From assembly GCA_023974075.1 (NCBI GenBank), contig CM043807.1:4331369-4395368 (forward strand): a stretch of 64,000 nt of DNA, read 5' to 3'. Position 1 is the first letter of the stretch. Every line of letters begins with the position of its first letter. Shown piece after piece: positions 33,871-45,938 of the stretch. This stretch comes from Chaenocephalus aceratus (lineage: Eukaryota > Chordata > Actinopteri > Perciformes > Channichthyidae). Made by a program: the position numbers and the translations under genes. The notes beneath the pieces were generated by a model, which had not been told where the DNA came from, did not search any database, and saw only the letters and a program-made list of their open reading frames with translations.

Positions 33871-33946
33871 CCTGCACCATTCTTTTCTTGTTGATCTTGG
33901 TGCGTTTTGTAGCACTAATTGATAGTTTGTTTGCATTGTTTTCTTC

Positions 33947-33952
33947 AATAAA
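33947..33952 (+). terminator. AATAAA poly(A) signal for mapk12
   Basis: Canonical hexamer 165 bp after the mapk12 stop codon, followed by a T/G-rich region and then GT repeats. Confidence 0.55.
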
Positions 33953-34010
33953 TGAGATTTGCTTAATTGTTAACTGGCTCAGTTGTGTTTTAATCTGTAT
34001 TATTGTGGGT

Positions 34011-34012
<2 letters not shown>

Positions 34013-34068
<56 letters not shown>

Positions 34069-34090
34069 TGTGTGTGTTGTGTGTGTGGTG

Positions 34091-34121
<31 letters not shown>

Positions 34122-34124
34122 TGT

Positions 34125-34181
<57 letters not shown>
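34013..34181. repeat. (GT)n microsatellite
   Basis: About 170 bp of GT/GTG repeat just beyond the mapk12 poly(A) signal. Confidence 0.95.
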
Positions 34182-34564
34182 AGGGAGTACGAGACGGTAG
34201 GAGTTGTGTTCGAGTGTGGGGAAAAGTCATAATGAGTGTTCCTATTGATTGGTTCTGTAAGGCGTGGCTGTGGCCGTCAATACCAGAAAATAAAGAGAAC
34301 GTTTTGGACATTGAAGGCTCGTGATCTGTGATCTTGAATAGCGGTGAATGCTACAATATGAACAGGCTCGTGCTTGGCCCACTGGTATTATTTGTTTATT
34401 TATTTTGAAAATTAACTAGCAACGCCGTGCTGTCATATAGCAACTGCAAATCTACTGCAGCAAAAAAATCTTGGCGACGCCCATGACTAGATGCTGTTTG
34501 CATGGTGGAGAGCAGCAAGGTAATGAAGGGACCTTTAAAGACAGCACCACTGCAGCGCATGCGC

Positions 34565-34765
34565 ACTTCTTATCTCATAATTATGACTTTTTATCTCATT
34601 ATTTCGACTTTCTTATCTCATAATTATGACTTTCTATCTCATTATTTCGACTTTCTTATCTCATAATTATGACTTTTTATCTCGTTATTTCGACTTTCTT
34701 ATCTCATAATTATGACTTTTTATCTCGTTATTTCGACTTTCTTATCTCATAATTAAGACTTTTCA
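34565..34765. repeat. Minisatellite of TTATCTCATAATTATGACTT units
   Basis: Four to five copies of an approximately 50-bp unit alternating TCATAATTATGACTTT and TCRTTATTTCGACTTTC. AT-rich and internally palindromic (ATAATTAT). Confidence 0.9.
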
Positions 34766-35274
34766 TGGGGATTTTATTTTTTTCAAGTGACGGAAATGGG
34801 CTTCCATCCTAACGGTCACATGCACCGCAGCAGAATACGGGAGAGGGGAGGTTGCCAACGCAACCAAGAAACTGCAAGTGTTAGGTAAGAGATAGTTGAT
34901 TTTTTTTTCAACCCTGAAGGTTTGACTTATATCTACCACTTCTGTTCTGTTCTATATTTGTGTCCTGGTTTATTCCACTCAAGGCAATTATTATAAAACA
35001 AAAATGTACATTTAAGCAGAGAAGAAAGTTATTATACCCCTTTCTCAGAAATAGATGGTCTTTCAATCACAGCTGCTTTCTAATACTTATAGTAACATGA
35101 AACCAAAAGCCCGATGACAAGTCAACACAACAATCTACCATCAGAGAAAAGGTCCAAGGACATCTTCATACTGCCTAATTACTCTGTCTTTATACATTCA
35201 TTCTAAAGATGTCCATGAAGCCCTTTAAATCATTAGGTAAAGACAGTTGAACTGCTTTCATTTCAATCTGTTTA

Positions 35275-37150
35275 TCAATCAATCAATCAATCAATCAATG
35301 TTTATTTATATAGCCCAATATCACAAATGTTACATTTGTCTCAGTGGTCTTCACAGTGTGTACAGAATATCAGTATGACAATACGACACCCTCTGTCCTT
35401 AGACCCTCACATCGTACAAGGAAAAACTTCCAAAGAAAACCCAGTTTAAAGGGAAAAATGGGAGAAACCTCAGGGAGAGCAGCAGAGGAGGGATCCCTCT
35501 CCCAGGACAGACAGACGTGCAATAGATGCCGTGTGTAAATTGAAAAGATAATACATTTGCAACATAGGTAGTCCAAATGTTTGGAAATGCATGTGTGTAT
35601 AATAGGAAGATGAATCCACGAGGATATCCATCCAGGACCTATGATCCAGGACCACAGCCACGACTCAAGATCCAGCGCTCGCGATCCAGGACACAGGACC
35701 GCAGGATCATCCATGACTCCGGATCCCGGCGTATATAGACACCAAAAAGAAAGACATTTGGGGAAGCTGGGTTAATCGGAACATGAGTGTACACGGGTAT
35801 AGACAGAGAGAAGGAAGAAGTAAGATGTCCCCCGACAAACTAAGCCTATATCAGCAAAACTAGGGGCTGAATCTAATCAGCCCTAACTATAAGCTTTATC
35901 AAAAAGGAAGGTCTTAAGCGCACTCTTAAAAACGGATAGGGTGTCTGCCGCCCGAACACAAACTGGAAGCTGATTCCACAAATGTGGAGCTTGATAAGAA
36001 AAGGCTCTGGCTCCCATTGTACTTTTAAAGATTCTAGGAACAACCAACAACCCTGCATTCTTGGAACGCAATGCCCTAGTAGGACAGTAGGGTATAATTT
36101 TCTTTAAGGTAAGATGGCGCCTGCCCATTAAGGGCTTTGTAGGCGAGAAGAAGAATTTTAAATTCTATCCTGTGTTCTATAGGGAGCCAGTGTAAGGCAG
36201 CCAGAACAGGAGTAATGTGGTCCCTTTTCCTAACTCTGGTTGATTGACTTCTTGGTACTCCCTGATAATAAAGAGTTACAATAATCCAGCCTAGAAGTAA
36301 CAAATGCATGGACTAGTTTCTCTGCATCGTTTTGAGGCAAGATATGCCTGATTTTTGCAATGTTACGTAGATGGAAGTAGGCGGTCCTTGAAATTGATTT
36401 TATGTGGGCGTTAAAGGATAAATCCTGATCAAATATAACACCAAGATTCCTTACAGTCTCACTGGAGGCCAAATTAATGCCATCCATAGTTAGTATGTCT
36501 TTAGATAATTTGTTTCGTAGATTCTTCGGGCCAAGTACAATAACTTCAGTTTTGGTCGTGTTTAACATCAAAAAGTTTAAGGTCATCCACCTTTTTAAGT
36601 CCTTAAGGCAGTCTTGAATTTTATTTAGATGATTAATTTCATCAGGCTTGATTGATAAATATAGTTGAGTATCATCCGCATAACAATGAAAGTTTACAGA
36701 ATGATTCCTTATAATATTGCCTAACGGAAGCATATATAATGTGAACAAAATAGGTCCGAGCACTGAGCCCTGTGGCACTCCATGGCTAACTTTGGTTTGC
36801 TTGGAAGATTCATCGTTAACACGTACAAACTGAGAGCGTTCAGATAGATAGGACCTAAACCAGCCTAAAGCAGTTCCCTGTATGCCAACTAAGTGCTCTA
36901 GTCTTTGCAATAGGATATCATGGTCGATAGTATCAAATGCAGCACTAAGATCGAGCAAAACAAGAATAGAGACAAGTCCCCTGTCCGAGGCCATTAGAAT
37001 ATCACTTGTGACTTTAATCAGAGCTGTCTCTGTGCTATGATGTGTTCTAAAGCCAGACTGAAAATCTTCAAATAAATCATTGTTTTTTAAGTAATCACAC
37101 AACTGTTTTGCGACCGCTTTCTCAAGAAAAGTGCAAACTGAGGCTTAAAG
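35275..37150 (-). mobile_element. 5'-truncated L2/CR1-type LINE with 3' tail
   Basis: Minus-strand retrotransposon: the RT frame at 37102-36230, the ORF2 C-terminus continuing in other frames (36309-36076 and 36128-35883, including LAALHWLPIEHRIEFKILLL and APHLWNQLPVCVR), and a 3' UTR. The 3' end is marked by the ATTGATTGATTGATTGAT tail at about 35276-35300. Sequence upstream of about 37140 is unrelated, so the endonuclease domain is missing. Confidence 0.85.
36230..37102 (-). pseudogene. LINE reverse transcriptase, open 290-codon fragment
   Basis: It covers the RT palm and fingers of a non-LTR retrotransposon. In order: [13 protein letters not shown] near residue 17, [16 protein letters not shown] (first catalytic Asp motif) near 49, [13 protein letters not shown] near 108, the YADD catalytic box near 141, then [11 protein letters not shown] and [12 protein letters not shown] near 270. 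The enzyme would prime on target DNA and copy its RNA. The frame is open through the RT core but has no N-terminal endonuclease, and the downstream part is shifted out of frame, so it is not an active element. Assignment to L2 rather than Rex1/CR1 is tentative. Confidence 0.85.
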
Positions 37151-37789
37151 TTACACTTCCTTCAGTGTTGCTCATCCTTTGGAGTTTAAACTAATTTGTT
37201 TTGTATATTTTCTGGCAGTTTTCTGTTTCTTGCTTTATGCCCAACTAATGAAGTCTGTAATTCAACTCAATCATTAAGTCTTAACAGCCTTGACTCAATA
37301 AACAGTGTGTTCTCTGGGATGTGCATAATGCAAAATCTCACTGCTTTGTTCTGTATTGTCAATAAAGGTTTTAAGTTGTGTTGCCCCACACTTCAACACA
37401 TTCATTTGAATATGTCAAAAAACAATGAACAATAGAACATTTTAAATACTTATGTTAAGGGAAATGTTTACATATGTCCTCAGTTATTGTATGTAATACT
37501 GTTATTGTACCACTGTGAGGCACTGTAGTATTACGTGCTACGTATTGACCAGTCTTGCGTCATGTACATGAGGGTGTGTTCACCTGATGCACGTGTACAC
37601 TGTCTATGTGTGTTCTCTTCTAAGTGAGCTCGGCTGAGCGAAGGAATCACCTGTGAAGCAGAGGAATAAATCATGCTCAAGGGCTAAACAGTTCATCGTC
37701 TCCGTCTCCAATATTTCTCTCCGAGTGCAGCGTAAGAAGAAGCTGCCATCCTAAACCTCAACAACTTACATCTGTCTTTCTCCCCTCAG

Positions 37790-38047
37790 ATGGACCGGCC
37801 AATGTTTCCATCACAGGCCCCAGTTGGCTGCACCCATCGGTGAGCCACACCTACAGCTGCCATGCCCGGTGTCGGCCATCTTGTACGTATGCCTGGAGGA
37901 CGGATGAAGGCCCGTGGATAGGTGGGCAAGGAAATGTACTTTCTATCACTCCTCAGGAGATGGAGAAGTCCAAAACTCCTGTCTGCAAAGCCACCAACAG
38001 TGTGTCTGGGCTTTTCGTCGCTGCTACCCAAAACAGAACGGTGACAT
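37790..38047 (+). pseudogene. Immunoglobulin-domain exon (decayed Ig gene, copy A)
   Basis: A 258-nt phase-1 exon bordered by CTCAG and GTAAGT encodes one Ig fold: strand A SITGP, strand B/C region with C-x3-C-x3-C-x3-W (CHARCRPSCTYAW), and the late Cys in TPVCKATNS. The same Cys spacing is found in the exons at 58563 and 58890, so this belongs to the same gene family, resembling cell-surface CEACAM/Ig-superfamily receptors. This exon is intact, but the next exon of the same copy is split by a transposon, and no signal-peptide exon is seen upstream. I call it part of a pseudogene, although exon-level coding is good. Confidence 0.65.
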
Positions 38048-38189
38048 GTAAGTCAAGGATTCGGATTTGCTAGTTTAAGGTCCTTTACCTGGGTAAAACG
38101 CATTTCCACTAATATTAAATAATCAAAAATGAACAAGTCTACATGTAAATCAAGCTTTCTCTGATCTATCCTCGCTACCTTTCTCTCAG

Positions 38190-38224
38190 ATGGTCCCTCA
38201 GAGATTCAGATAATCGGTCCAGAC
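38190..38224 (+). pseudogene. 5' part of the split Ig exon (copy A)
   Basis: After CTCTCAG, the exon reads in phase 1 through EIQIIGPD, the first strand of an Ig domain. It is then interrupted by the transposon at 38225. The last nine bases, GGTCCAGAC, are the target-site duplication. It resumes at 44683. Confidence 0.7.
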
Positions 38225-39313
38225 AACACACTCTCACTCCCTAAGAGTCCAATAGCGACGTTTGGTCAGTGTCCGTGGCGTCCAATTGTGACGCTCCTAG
38301 GCTCCTTCAGCGTCATAAAGGGACGCAAATAGCTTTCAACTGATTGCAATGTATTCCCATCTGCGTCTGGATTTGACGCTCATGGAAGCACGGCATTCGT
38401 TTATGTCGGCTGCCCTTAAAGGCAATGTGAGCGTCCATTCCCATTGGATAACGGAGAATTGTACACCCGGAAGTAAGTATTCCTCTTACTGTCGATTGAT
38501 TTTACAGTGATATCTGCACTACTCATCGACTAAAAAACACCAGATTATCCTTGTTAATTACACAACATTGATTGGTTTAAATTGTGTGCAATGCTTTTGT
38601 ATTTTTCCCCTTCGATTCGGAGAAACAAATAGTTGTTCTGAGTAAAGGATGGCAGAAGACACTACACTACCCAGAATCCCCAGCTATCGTTTGGACTACA
38701 CCATGTGCTCTGTTTGACAAACCCCGTTCTTTTCACCATTCATTCTGATGGCTGGCATCAATGTCACGTGATCTTCAAATTTCTCCCTGCAGAAAAAAAA
38801 CATGGCCGAACTTCGTTTTATTCTGGGTGGAAAATGCCTATTTTAAAGTTAGTTTGGCCATTAAAATGCGTTTTGATGTCATTTGATGCGAGAAATATGA
38901 GTTGTTATTTCAGATTATGTGTGCAGTGGATGTACATGATCTTTAGTTTGCTAGTTATTACGAAGATTACTTCAGGAAATCGCGACGTTTTCATTGTTAC
39001 CAAGGTGGTTGCTAGGGACGCTGCTATCGATATTATTTCTGTTATGTGTGTAACTGTTTAATGGTGTTATCTTTATTGCTACCCCCTTCCCCGTCAATGT
39101 ATAGTGTTGGTCCACAGCGCAAACATATTAGTTTAACAAAATCCGCATCTAAAGATAGCCTACGTTATTTTCCCCTGTGCAATTCCAGTCTCACATCTCA
39201 GAGCACATCGTCATTAACAAATACCGGAAACAGACCGAAAACATTTAAAAAAAAAAAAAAAAATACTTTATTCCGAGTGTGCTTGCTTTTCTCTTTGAAA
39301 GTCATCACATAAC

Positions 39314-42300
39314 CAACCTGATCTCACCAGAATGCGTGACTCCACCACGACTTCTTAACACCACAAGGCGTGGTGGAGGCACGACCTTTGTTACATTTTC
39401 GTGTCGGCACCACGCAAACAACCCCTATGTAAAGTGAATGAGGCTCCTTTGTCGTGGTGCACACACGCATTTCTACAACGTCCCGCAGTGAGCTTTTATT
39501 CTATAAAACGTTTTTTAAATCTACTTTATAGCTTGTAGTAACTCACGGGAGGCTTCTTTTATTTTATTTGTATTTATAATTATTTTTATTTTTCGTCAGA
39601 ATGTAAAAATTACATTAGTTACGAATTTGTGTTCTCAAAAAACAGTGCATTGTGTGTAATGCAACTGTGATTTTTATTAAATTAGTTAGTTTTTAAGGAA
39701 GGCCAGAGCTTCAGCTGTGTCAAATAGATTGTTCCCTTTAGTTAACGTTATTTAAAAGATATTACGAGCGTCCATTCCCATTGGATAACGGAGAATTGTA
39801 CACCCGGAAGTAAGTTTTCTCCTTACTGTCGATTGATTTTACAGTGATCGCTGAACTACTCATCGACTAAAAAACACCAAATTGTCCTTGTTAATTACAC
39901 AACATTGATTGGTTTGAATTGTGAACAATGCTTTTGTATTTTCCCCCTTCGATTCGGAGAAACAAATATTTGTTCGGAGTTTTTGGATGGCAGAAGATAC
40001 TACACTACCCAGAATCCTCAGCTATCGTTTGGGACTACACCATGTGCTTAGCTTGACAAACCCTGTGATCAGTCCTCAAGCTCTTTGATTGGTTGACCTC
40101 CAACTGCATTCCATATGAAAAAAAAAAGGTTTCGTAAAAGAGAAAATCATACTTTATTCAGCAGCGCTTGCTTTACTCTTTGAAAGTCATCACATGAATG
40201 CATTGTAATAAATGGTTTGGCTGCATTAAATATTACACATCTGTCATAGTTCTTTATTTATCTACAGAGATCGGGCATCAGAATAGACCGGAAACTATGC
40301 TTTTACAGTTCTGTTTTAATTTCACAATATTTTGTTTTGATATTATTGTTTTTTTTTAACTACTAGACCGCTGGGTCATGTTAAGACCATCTTTTCTGTG
40401 TTGCTATGGGTTTTTTCCATCGCTTTTGTGTTACAAATATCAAAACAATAACAAAATAATATTCGTCGTAAACTAAACCGGAAACAGCAGTATATTTTAT
40501 TTTGTTAACACTGTAAACTTGACAGCTTTTTAACCCAAACCACCTACTGGTTAAAGCACGTTATTGCACGTTTAGAGTAATTGCAATGCAGGAAGATTGT
40601 GTTGCTTTTTAATGACTGTTTAAAATGCCTTTTTCTTAATGTCTTTCATTTTTGTAAAGCACTTTTGAATATGTTATATTTTATGAAAACATTTAAATAT
40701 TAAGAGTACATACAAAATAGTGCGAAAGTAGAAGGTCAATGATATAAATATAGAATAGAAAATATCAAGAAGATACTCAAATGATATCTAGAATAAAACA
40801 GTGTAGTGCCTGATAGGAGGATGTGCTAACTAATAAGGCTTTATTTAAACATTAAAGAATACTTTAGGTTAAGGTCTTCTTTTAAATAGGAAAAAAGCTT
40901 TGGGGGTATATCTACAGATAAATATTAAGCCTGACAAAGTCTAAATTGCATGGTTTGTTTTGGAACTTGACAATCACTTTCCTGCAATGTTAACTATGTT
41001 GAAGCACTTATTTTAACTGATATTATACACATTAATTATAATCTTATGTATGTAGATAGTATAAGAAACGTGCAGAATACGACAGTGTAATGGTGGAGGT
41101 ACACACATATTGATAGATGTCTTGTAATGCACTGTTGAGGAACCTGTGACCCAAGTTTTTCATTCATTGCATAACTACACTGTTGTGTATATGATATGTC
41201 AATAAACCTTAGAAAATCATGAAATCTTGAAAGGGATGTACAAAATAGCAATTATATACAGTCTTTAATTAACTATTAGAGAATAACGAGTAATGAATAT
41301 GCTTTAAACGGATCTGCAGATAAATATTTAGTCTTCTCAAGCACCAACTATCAAATATCTCGCCTGATTGTTGGCACTTGACAATCACCTTCACTGAATT
41401 TCCCTCAGGTGTCTGATTTAAGGGTTGTTTATATTTCACATCATTAATCCAAATCTGTAAAGTAACTAAAATAAATGTAGTGGAGTAAAAATACCAGGTT
41501 AACCTTAAAGAAAGCCCTCAGGATTATAACATACCCCCATCACCCCAGCCACAAACTGTTCTGTCTGCTGCAGTCTGGCAGGCGGTTCCGCAGCATCCGG
41601 ACTAAAACCACCAGACACAGAGACAGCTTCATCCCACAGGCTATACGATTATTAAACACCTGAACTTAGAAACAACATCCATAACATTCATCTGGCTGCT
41701 ACTTAGAAATTATTTATCTAATATATAATATTCCAATCACTTGTATATAGACTCTTATTGCACTATTTCACTATTTTTTTCTGTGTATCTGTTTTATTGC
41801 GTAGCACTGTTGGAGGAGCCTGTGACCTAAGGGGGAGGAGGGGATTCCTGTTTTGAATAGTGTGCCGTCGATGGGTTTCATTCTATTTCAAAGTCCTTTT
41901 TGACGCTCTGTGGAAACTTCGCGCACAACATCCAATCACAGAGGTTGAGGACTGATCACGGGGTTTGTCAAGCTAAGCACATGGTGTAGTCCCAAACGAT
42001 AGCTGAGGATTCTGGGTAGTGTAGTGTCTTCGGCCATCCTAAAACTCAGAAAAAACATTTGTTTCTCCGAATCGAAGGGGGAAAATACAAAAGTATTGTA
42101 CACAATTCAAACCAATCAATGTGGTGTAATTAACAAGGATAATGTGGTGTTTTTTAGTCGATGAGTAGTGCAGATATCACTGTAAAATCAATCGACAGTA
42201 AGGAGAATACTACTTCCGGGTGTACAATTCTCCGTTATCCAATGGGAATGGACGCTCGTAATACAATAGACGGGACATGATCATTATCTTTTAAATAACG

Positions 42301-42727
42301 TTAACTAAAGGGAACAATCTATTTGACACAGCTGAAGCTCTGGCCTTCCTTAAAAACTAACTAATTTAATAAAAATCACAGTTGCATTACACACAATGCA
42401 GTTTTTTGAGAACAAAAATGCGTAACTAATGTAATTGTTACATTCTGACGAAAAATACAAATAATTATGAATACAAATAAAATAAAAGCCTCCCGTGAGT
42501 TACTACAAGCTATAAAGTAGATTTAAAAAACGTTTTATAGAATAAAAGCTCACTGCGGGACGTTGTAGAAATGCGTGTGTGCACCACGACAAAGGAGCCT
42601 CATTCACTTTACATAGGGGTTGTTTGCGTGGTGCCGACACGTAAATGTAACAAAGTTCGTGACTCCACCACGCATTGTGGTGTTAAGAAGTCGTGGTGGA
42701 GTCACGCATTCTGGTGAGATCAGGTTG
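39314..42727. mobile_element. 3.4-kb long-inverted-repeat transposon (E2) nested in E1
   Basis: Ends CAACCTGATCTCACCAGAAT and its complement at about 42708-42727. Arms of about 780 bp match with few differences (39314-40100 against 41930-42727). The exact 8-bp repeat CACATAAC flanks it (39306-39313 and 42728-42735). The related element E3 shows the uninterrupted site near 59925-59960. Subterminal arm sequence (GAGAATTGTACACCCGGAAG and following) is shared with E1, so the two are relatives. No transposase seen. Confidence 0.85.
41505..41700 (+). repeat. LINE ORF2 3' fragment
   Basis: Encodes SGRRFRSIRTKTTRHRDSFI followed by PQAIRLLNT and a stop, a common terminal segment of CR1/Jockey-group ORF2, then an AT-rich tail. 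Confidence 0.65.
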
Positions 42728-44012
42728 CACATAACGGCATTGTAATACACGGTTTGGCTGCATTACATATTACATATCTGCCGTAGTTCTGTATTTATAG
42801 AGCCCTGATGAGAAGACATCATGACAAACATGAGGAACTGAAAACGTGACGTGGATCATAAATATATCAGCCATTAAACAACATCTTACATTTCTTTTCA
42901 CACAATACGTCTCCTTGCAGTATCAACACTAATTCGGCTCACTTTTATATTTGATCCAATTGGTAGATAGGCTGTATTTACACCATAAAGGTGCACAGAT
43001 GATATAAAGGGACACCTAGTGGTTAAAGCATGTTATTGAATTGAATTATTTTTATTATTAGATATTAATACGATATATATATAATCGTATATATAAAGTA
43101 TATTCATTACTCGTTATTCTCTACTAATAGTTAATTAAAGACTGTATGTAATGACTATTTTGCACATCCCTTTCAAGATTTCAAGATTTTCTAAGGTTTA
43201 TTGACATATCATATAGGCCTACACAACTGTGGTGTAGTTCTGCACTGAATGAAAAACTTGGGTTGCAGGTTCCTCAATAGTGCATTACAAGACATCTATC
43301 AATATGTGTGCATACCTCCAGCAATGTTAACTATGTTGAAGCACTTATTTTAACTGATATTATACATAATGTATTATACTCTTATAAGATGTATGCAGAT
43401 ATTTCATCTCCGGCCTTGTCAGGTATTGAACAATCAATAAATAAAGAACACAGAATTGTTGAATATAAAACACAGAATTTGTGTGATTATACTAAATGAT
43501 TTTCAAATAAACACAACTGCATATTTAACTGTTACACATGCTGATGTAACACAAATGTTCCAACTTGGGATCAATAAAGTATATCTTATCTTAAGCTGAT
43601 CGATGGCTACTGCCATATTTGCAAAATGTGCCTCTGAACCTTGACAAGTGCATGTTTCAGGCTTATCAATTAATGTAATGTAATGTTATCACAGGGGTCA
43701 CACACATAAGACCAGCTGTTAAATAAAGCTCTTCTGACCTTAGCTGGCATGTGGGTATATATATTAATACTGCCCATAATGGGCACAAGCAATTTTCACC
43801 CATTTATTAATTATGTTTTAAATGTGAGTGTTTCCTGTCCCCTAAACCTTCAGGGATGTACACAGTTTAATACTGGCAACTTCTTATTATGGGAAATACG
43901 AAAACGTCTTTTAAAACTACAACTCCCAGTAGAGACGTGCCACAGAGAACATGTTGCGAAACAGAATAGCCAGCATGTGTAGTTCTGGGGAGGGGGTGGG
44001 GGAGGGGGTGGG

Positions 44013-44015
<3 letters not shown>

Positions 44016-44051
<36 letters not shown>
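44016..44051. repeat. Poly(G) run of 36 with flanking GGGGGTGGGGGA
   Basis: An uninterrupted G tract preceded by G5-T/A-G5 blocks (43987-44015). Strong G-quadruplex potential on the + strand; length is likely unreliable in any assembly. Confidence 0.85.
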
Positions 44052-44682
44052 CGCGGTGGACCCGTTCAAATCCAGTTTTGGACAGTCTGCCGTGGTTCCA
44101 TCCCATTTCAAGTGCTGTTCGAGAATCGGCTTAACCCTCGGAGCACACTCTCCAATCACAGAGCTTGAGGACTATCACGGGGTTTGTCAAACAGAGCACA
44201 TGGTGTAGTCCAAACGATAGCTGGGGATTCTGGGTAGTGTAGTGTCTTCTTCTGCCATCCTTTACTCAGAACAAATATTTGTTTCTCCGAATCGAAGGGG
44301 AAAAATACAAAAGCATTGCACACAATTTAAGCCAATCAATGTTGTGTAATTAACAAGGATAATCTGGTGTTTTTTAGTCGATGAGTAGTGCAGATATCAC
44401 TGTAAAATCAATCGACAGTAAGAGGAATACTTACTTCCGGGTGTACAATTCTCCGTTATCCAATGGGAATGGACGCTCACATTGCCTTTAAGGGCAGCCG
44501 ACACAAACGAATGCCGTGCTTCCATGAGCGTCAAATCCCGCCGCAGATGGGAATACATTGCAATCAGTTGAAAGCTATTTGCGTCCCTTTATGACGCTGA
44601 AGGAGCCTAGGAGCGTCACAATTGGACGCCACGGACACTGACCAAACGTCGCTATTGGACGCTTAGGGAGTGAGAGTGTGTT

Positions 44683-44933
44683 GGTCCAGACGTGATATCT
44701 ATTTCAGAGAAGCAGCAGTTTGTGTGCTCTGCTGAATGCCTGCCTTCCTGCCGCTACGTGTTGTCTGTCAACACTCAACAGTCAGACTGTGAGGGGCAAT
44801 GTGATGGAGGTGACCGTGGATCATCCCCTCAAATCTGTCCTCTCAAGTGTGAGGCACAAAACACACGGCTTCAAGGAAGAAAGCTACAGTCACAAAAACT
44901 ATACACATATCAGGTAGATTTAATCTGACCCAA
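44683..44933 (+). pseudogene. 3' part of the split Ig exon (copy A)
   Basis: It restarts after the transposon with the duplicated GGTCCAGAC, then VISISEKQQFVCSAECLPSC. The spacing C-x3-C-x3-C is kept, but the usual Trp three residues later is Leu. The late-Cys strand KCEAQNT is present, but the Ig similarity jumps between frames at least twice in between (frames at 44692, 44720 and back). The exon would end at about 44933 before GTAGAT. The frameshifts show that this copy is decayed. Confidence 0.65.
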
Positions 44934-45029
44934 CTTTCTTCAATTAAACAAAGATAAAACTGAGGTAATTGTTTTTTGGAGCCAAGGAGGAACGTATAAA
45001 AGTCAGAGCTTCAGTCGGCAATGTTCAAA

Positions 45030-45725
45030 ACACCAGATAAAGCCAGACATCTAGGTGAATTTCAACAGTCACATTAATACAATTACTCCATGCTTTTATC
45101 TTCAGTAGACTCGACTACTGCAATGGTGTCTTTACAGGTCTCACTAAAACATCTATTAGGAAGCTGCAGCTGATTCAGAACGCCGCTGCTCGAGTCCTCA
45201 CTGACACTAAGAAAGTGGATCACATCACTCCTGTTTGAAGTCTTTACACTGGCTTCCTGTGTGTCAAAGAATAGATTTCAAAATACTGCTGCTGGTTTAT
45301 AAAGCACTGAATGGTTTAGGCTCAAAATACATTTCTGACCTCTGCTAAATTATGAACCATCCAGATCTCTCAGGTCTTCAGGGACTGGTCAGCTTTCTGT
45401 CCCCAGAGTCAGAACTAAACATGGAGAAGCAGCGTTCAGTTATTATGCTCCAAATATCTGGAACAAACTCCCAGAAACCTGCTGCTGATTTTTATTTAAC
45501 TATTCATATCTTACTCTGCACTGTATCTTTTATTCATGTGTTTTTTTTACATTAGCTTATTTTATGTTTGTTTTTTAATTCTCTTTGTTTTTTAAAGACT
45601 GTTAAATGGTATTTCATAATGTATTTCTTAATGCTCTTAATGTCTTTCATTTTTGTAAAGAAGTTTGAATTGCCTTGTGTTGAAAGGTGCTATATAAATA
45701 ATCTTGCCTTGCCTTGCACACTGAA
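45030..45725 (+). mobile_element. L2-type LINE 3' end
   Basis: A degraded ORF2 C-terminus is readable across frames: SRLDYCNGVFTGL, IQNAAARVLTDTKKVDHITP, then the INLPETC-like end near 45480. The 3' UTR ends in GTGCTATATAAATAATCTTG and a TTGCC-type tail. Confidence 0.8.
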
Positions 45726-45938
45726 CAAACTGAAACGTTGGCTTTAATTAAATGTATTGTCAACCGATTTCACCTAACTGTATTAGGTTAGTCGAAAGCA
45801 ATAACTTTAAGATGAACCTATTCTTATTTTATTAAACTTAATATTATGTTTTCCACTAACCTAATACAGTTATGTGAAATCTGTTGACATAATACATTTA
45901 ATTGAAGTCAATGTTTCAGTTTCAGCCTGTCCTCTCGT

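Larger units (their letters stand above)
38225..44682. mobile_element. 6.5-kb long-inverted-repeat DNA transposon (E1) inside an Ig exon
   Basis: Ends begin AACACACTCTCACTCCCTAAG and are inverted at 44662-44682. The arms stay near-identical for at least 480 bp (to about 38700 and from about 44200). The exact 9-bp repeat GGTCCAGAC flanks it. The inside holds no transposase: it contains a second element (39314-42727), a LINE 3' fragment (41505-41670) and a 36-bp G run. Long arms plus a 9-bp duplication recall Mutator-like elements, but no terminal motif proves it. The inner module at 42730-42960 matches that of the element at 59259. Confidence 0.88.

Noticed and set aside
43867..44159. Poly-proline ORFs on the minus strand
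   Set aside because: Complement of the G run in the transposon.
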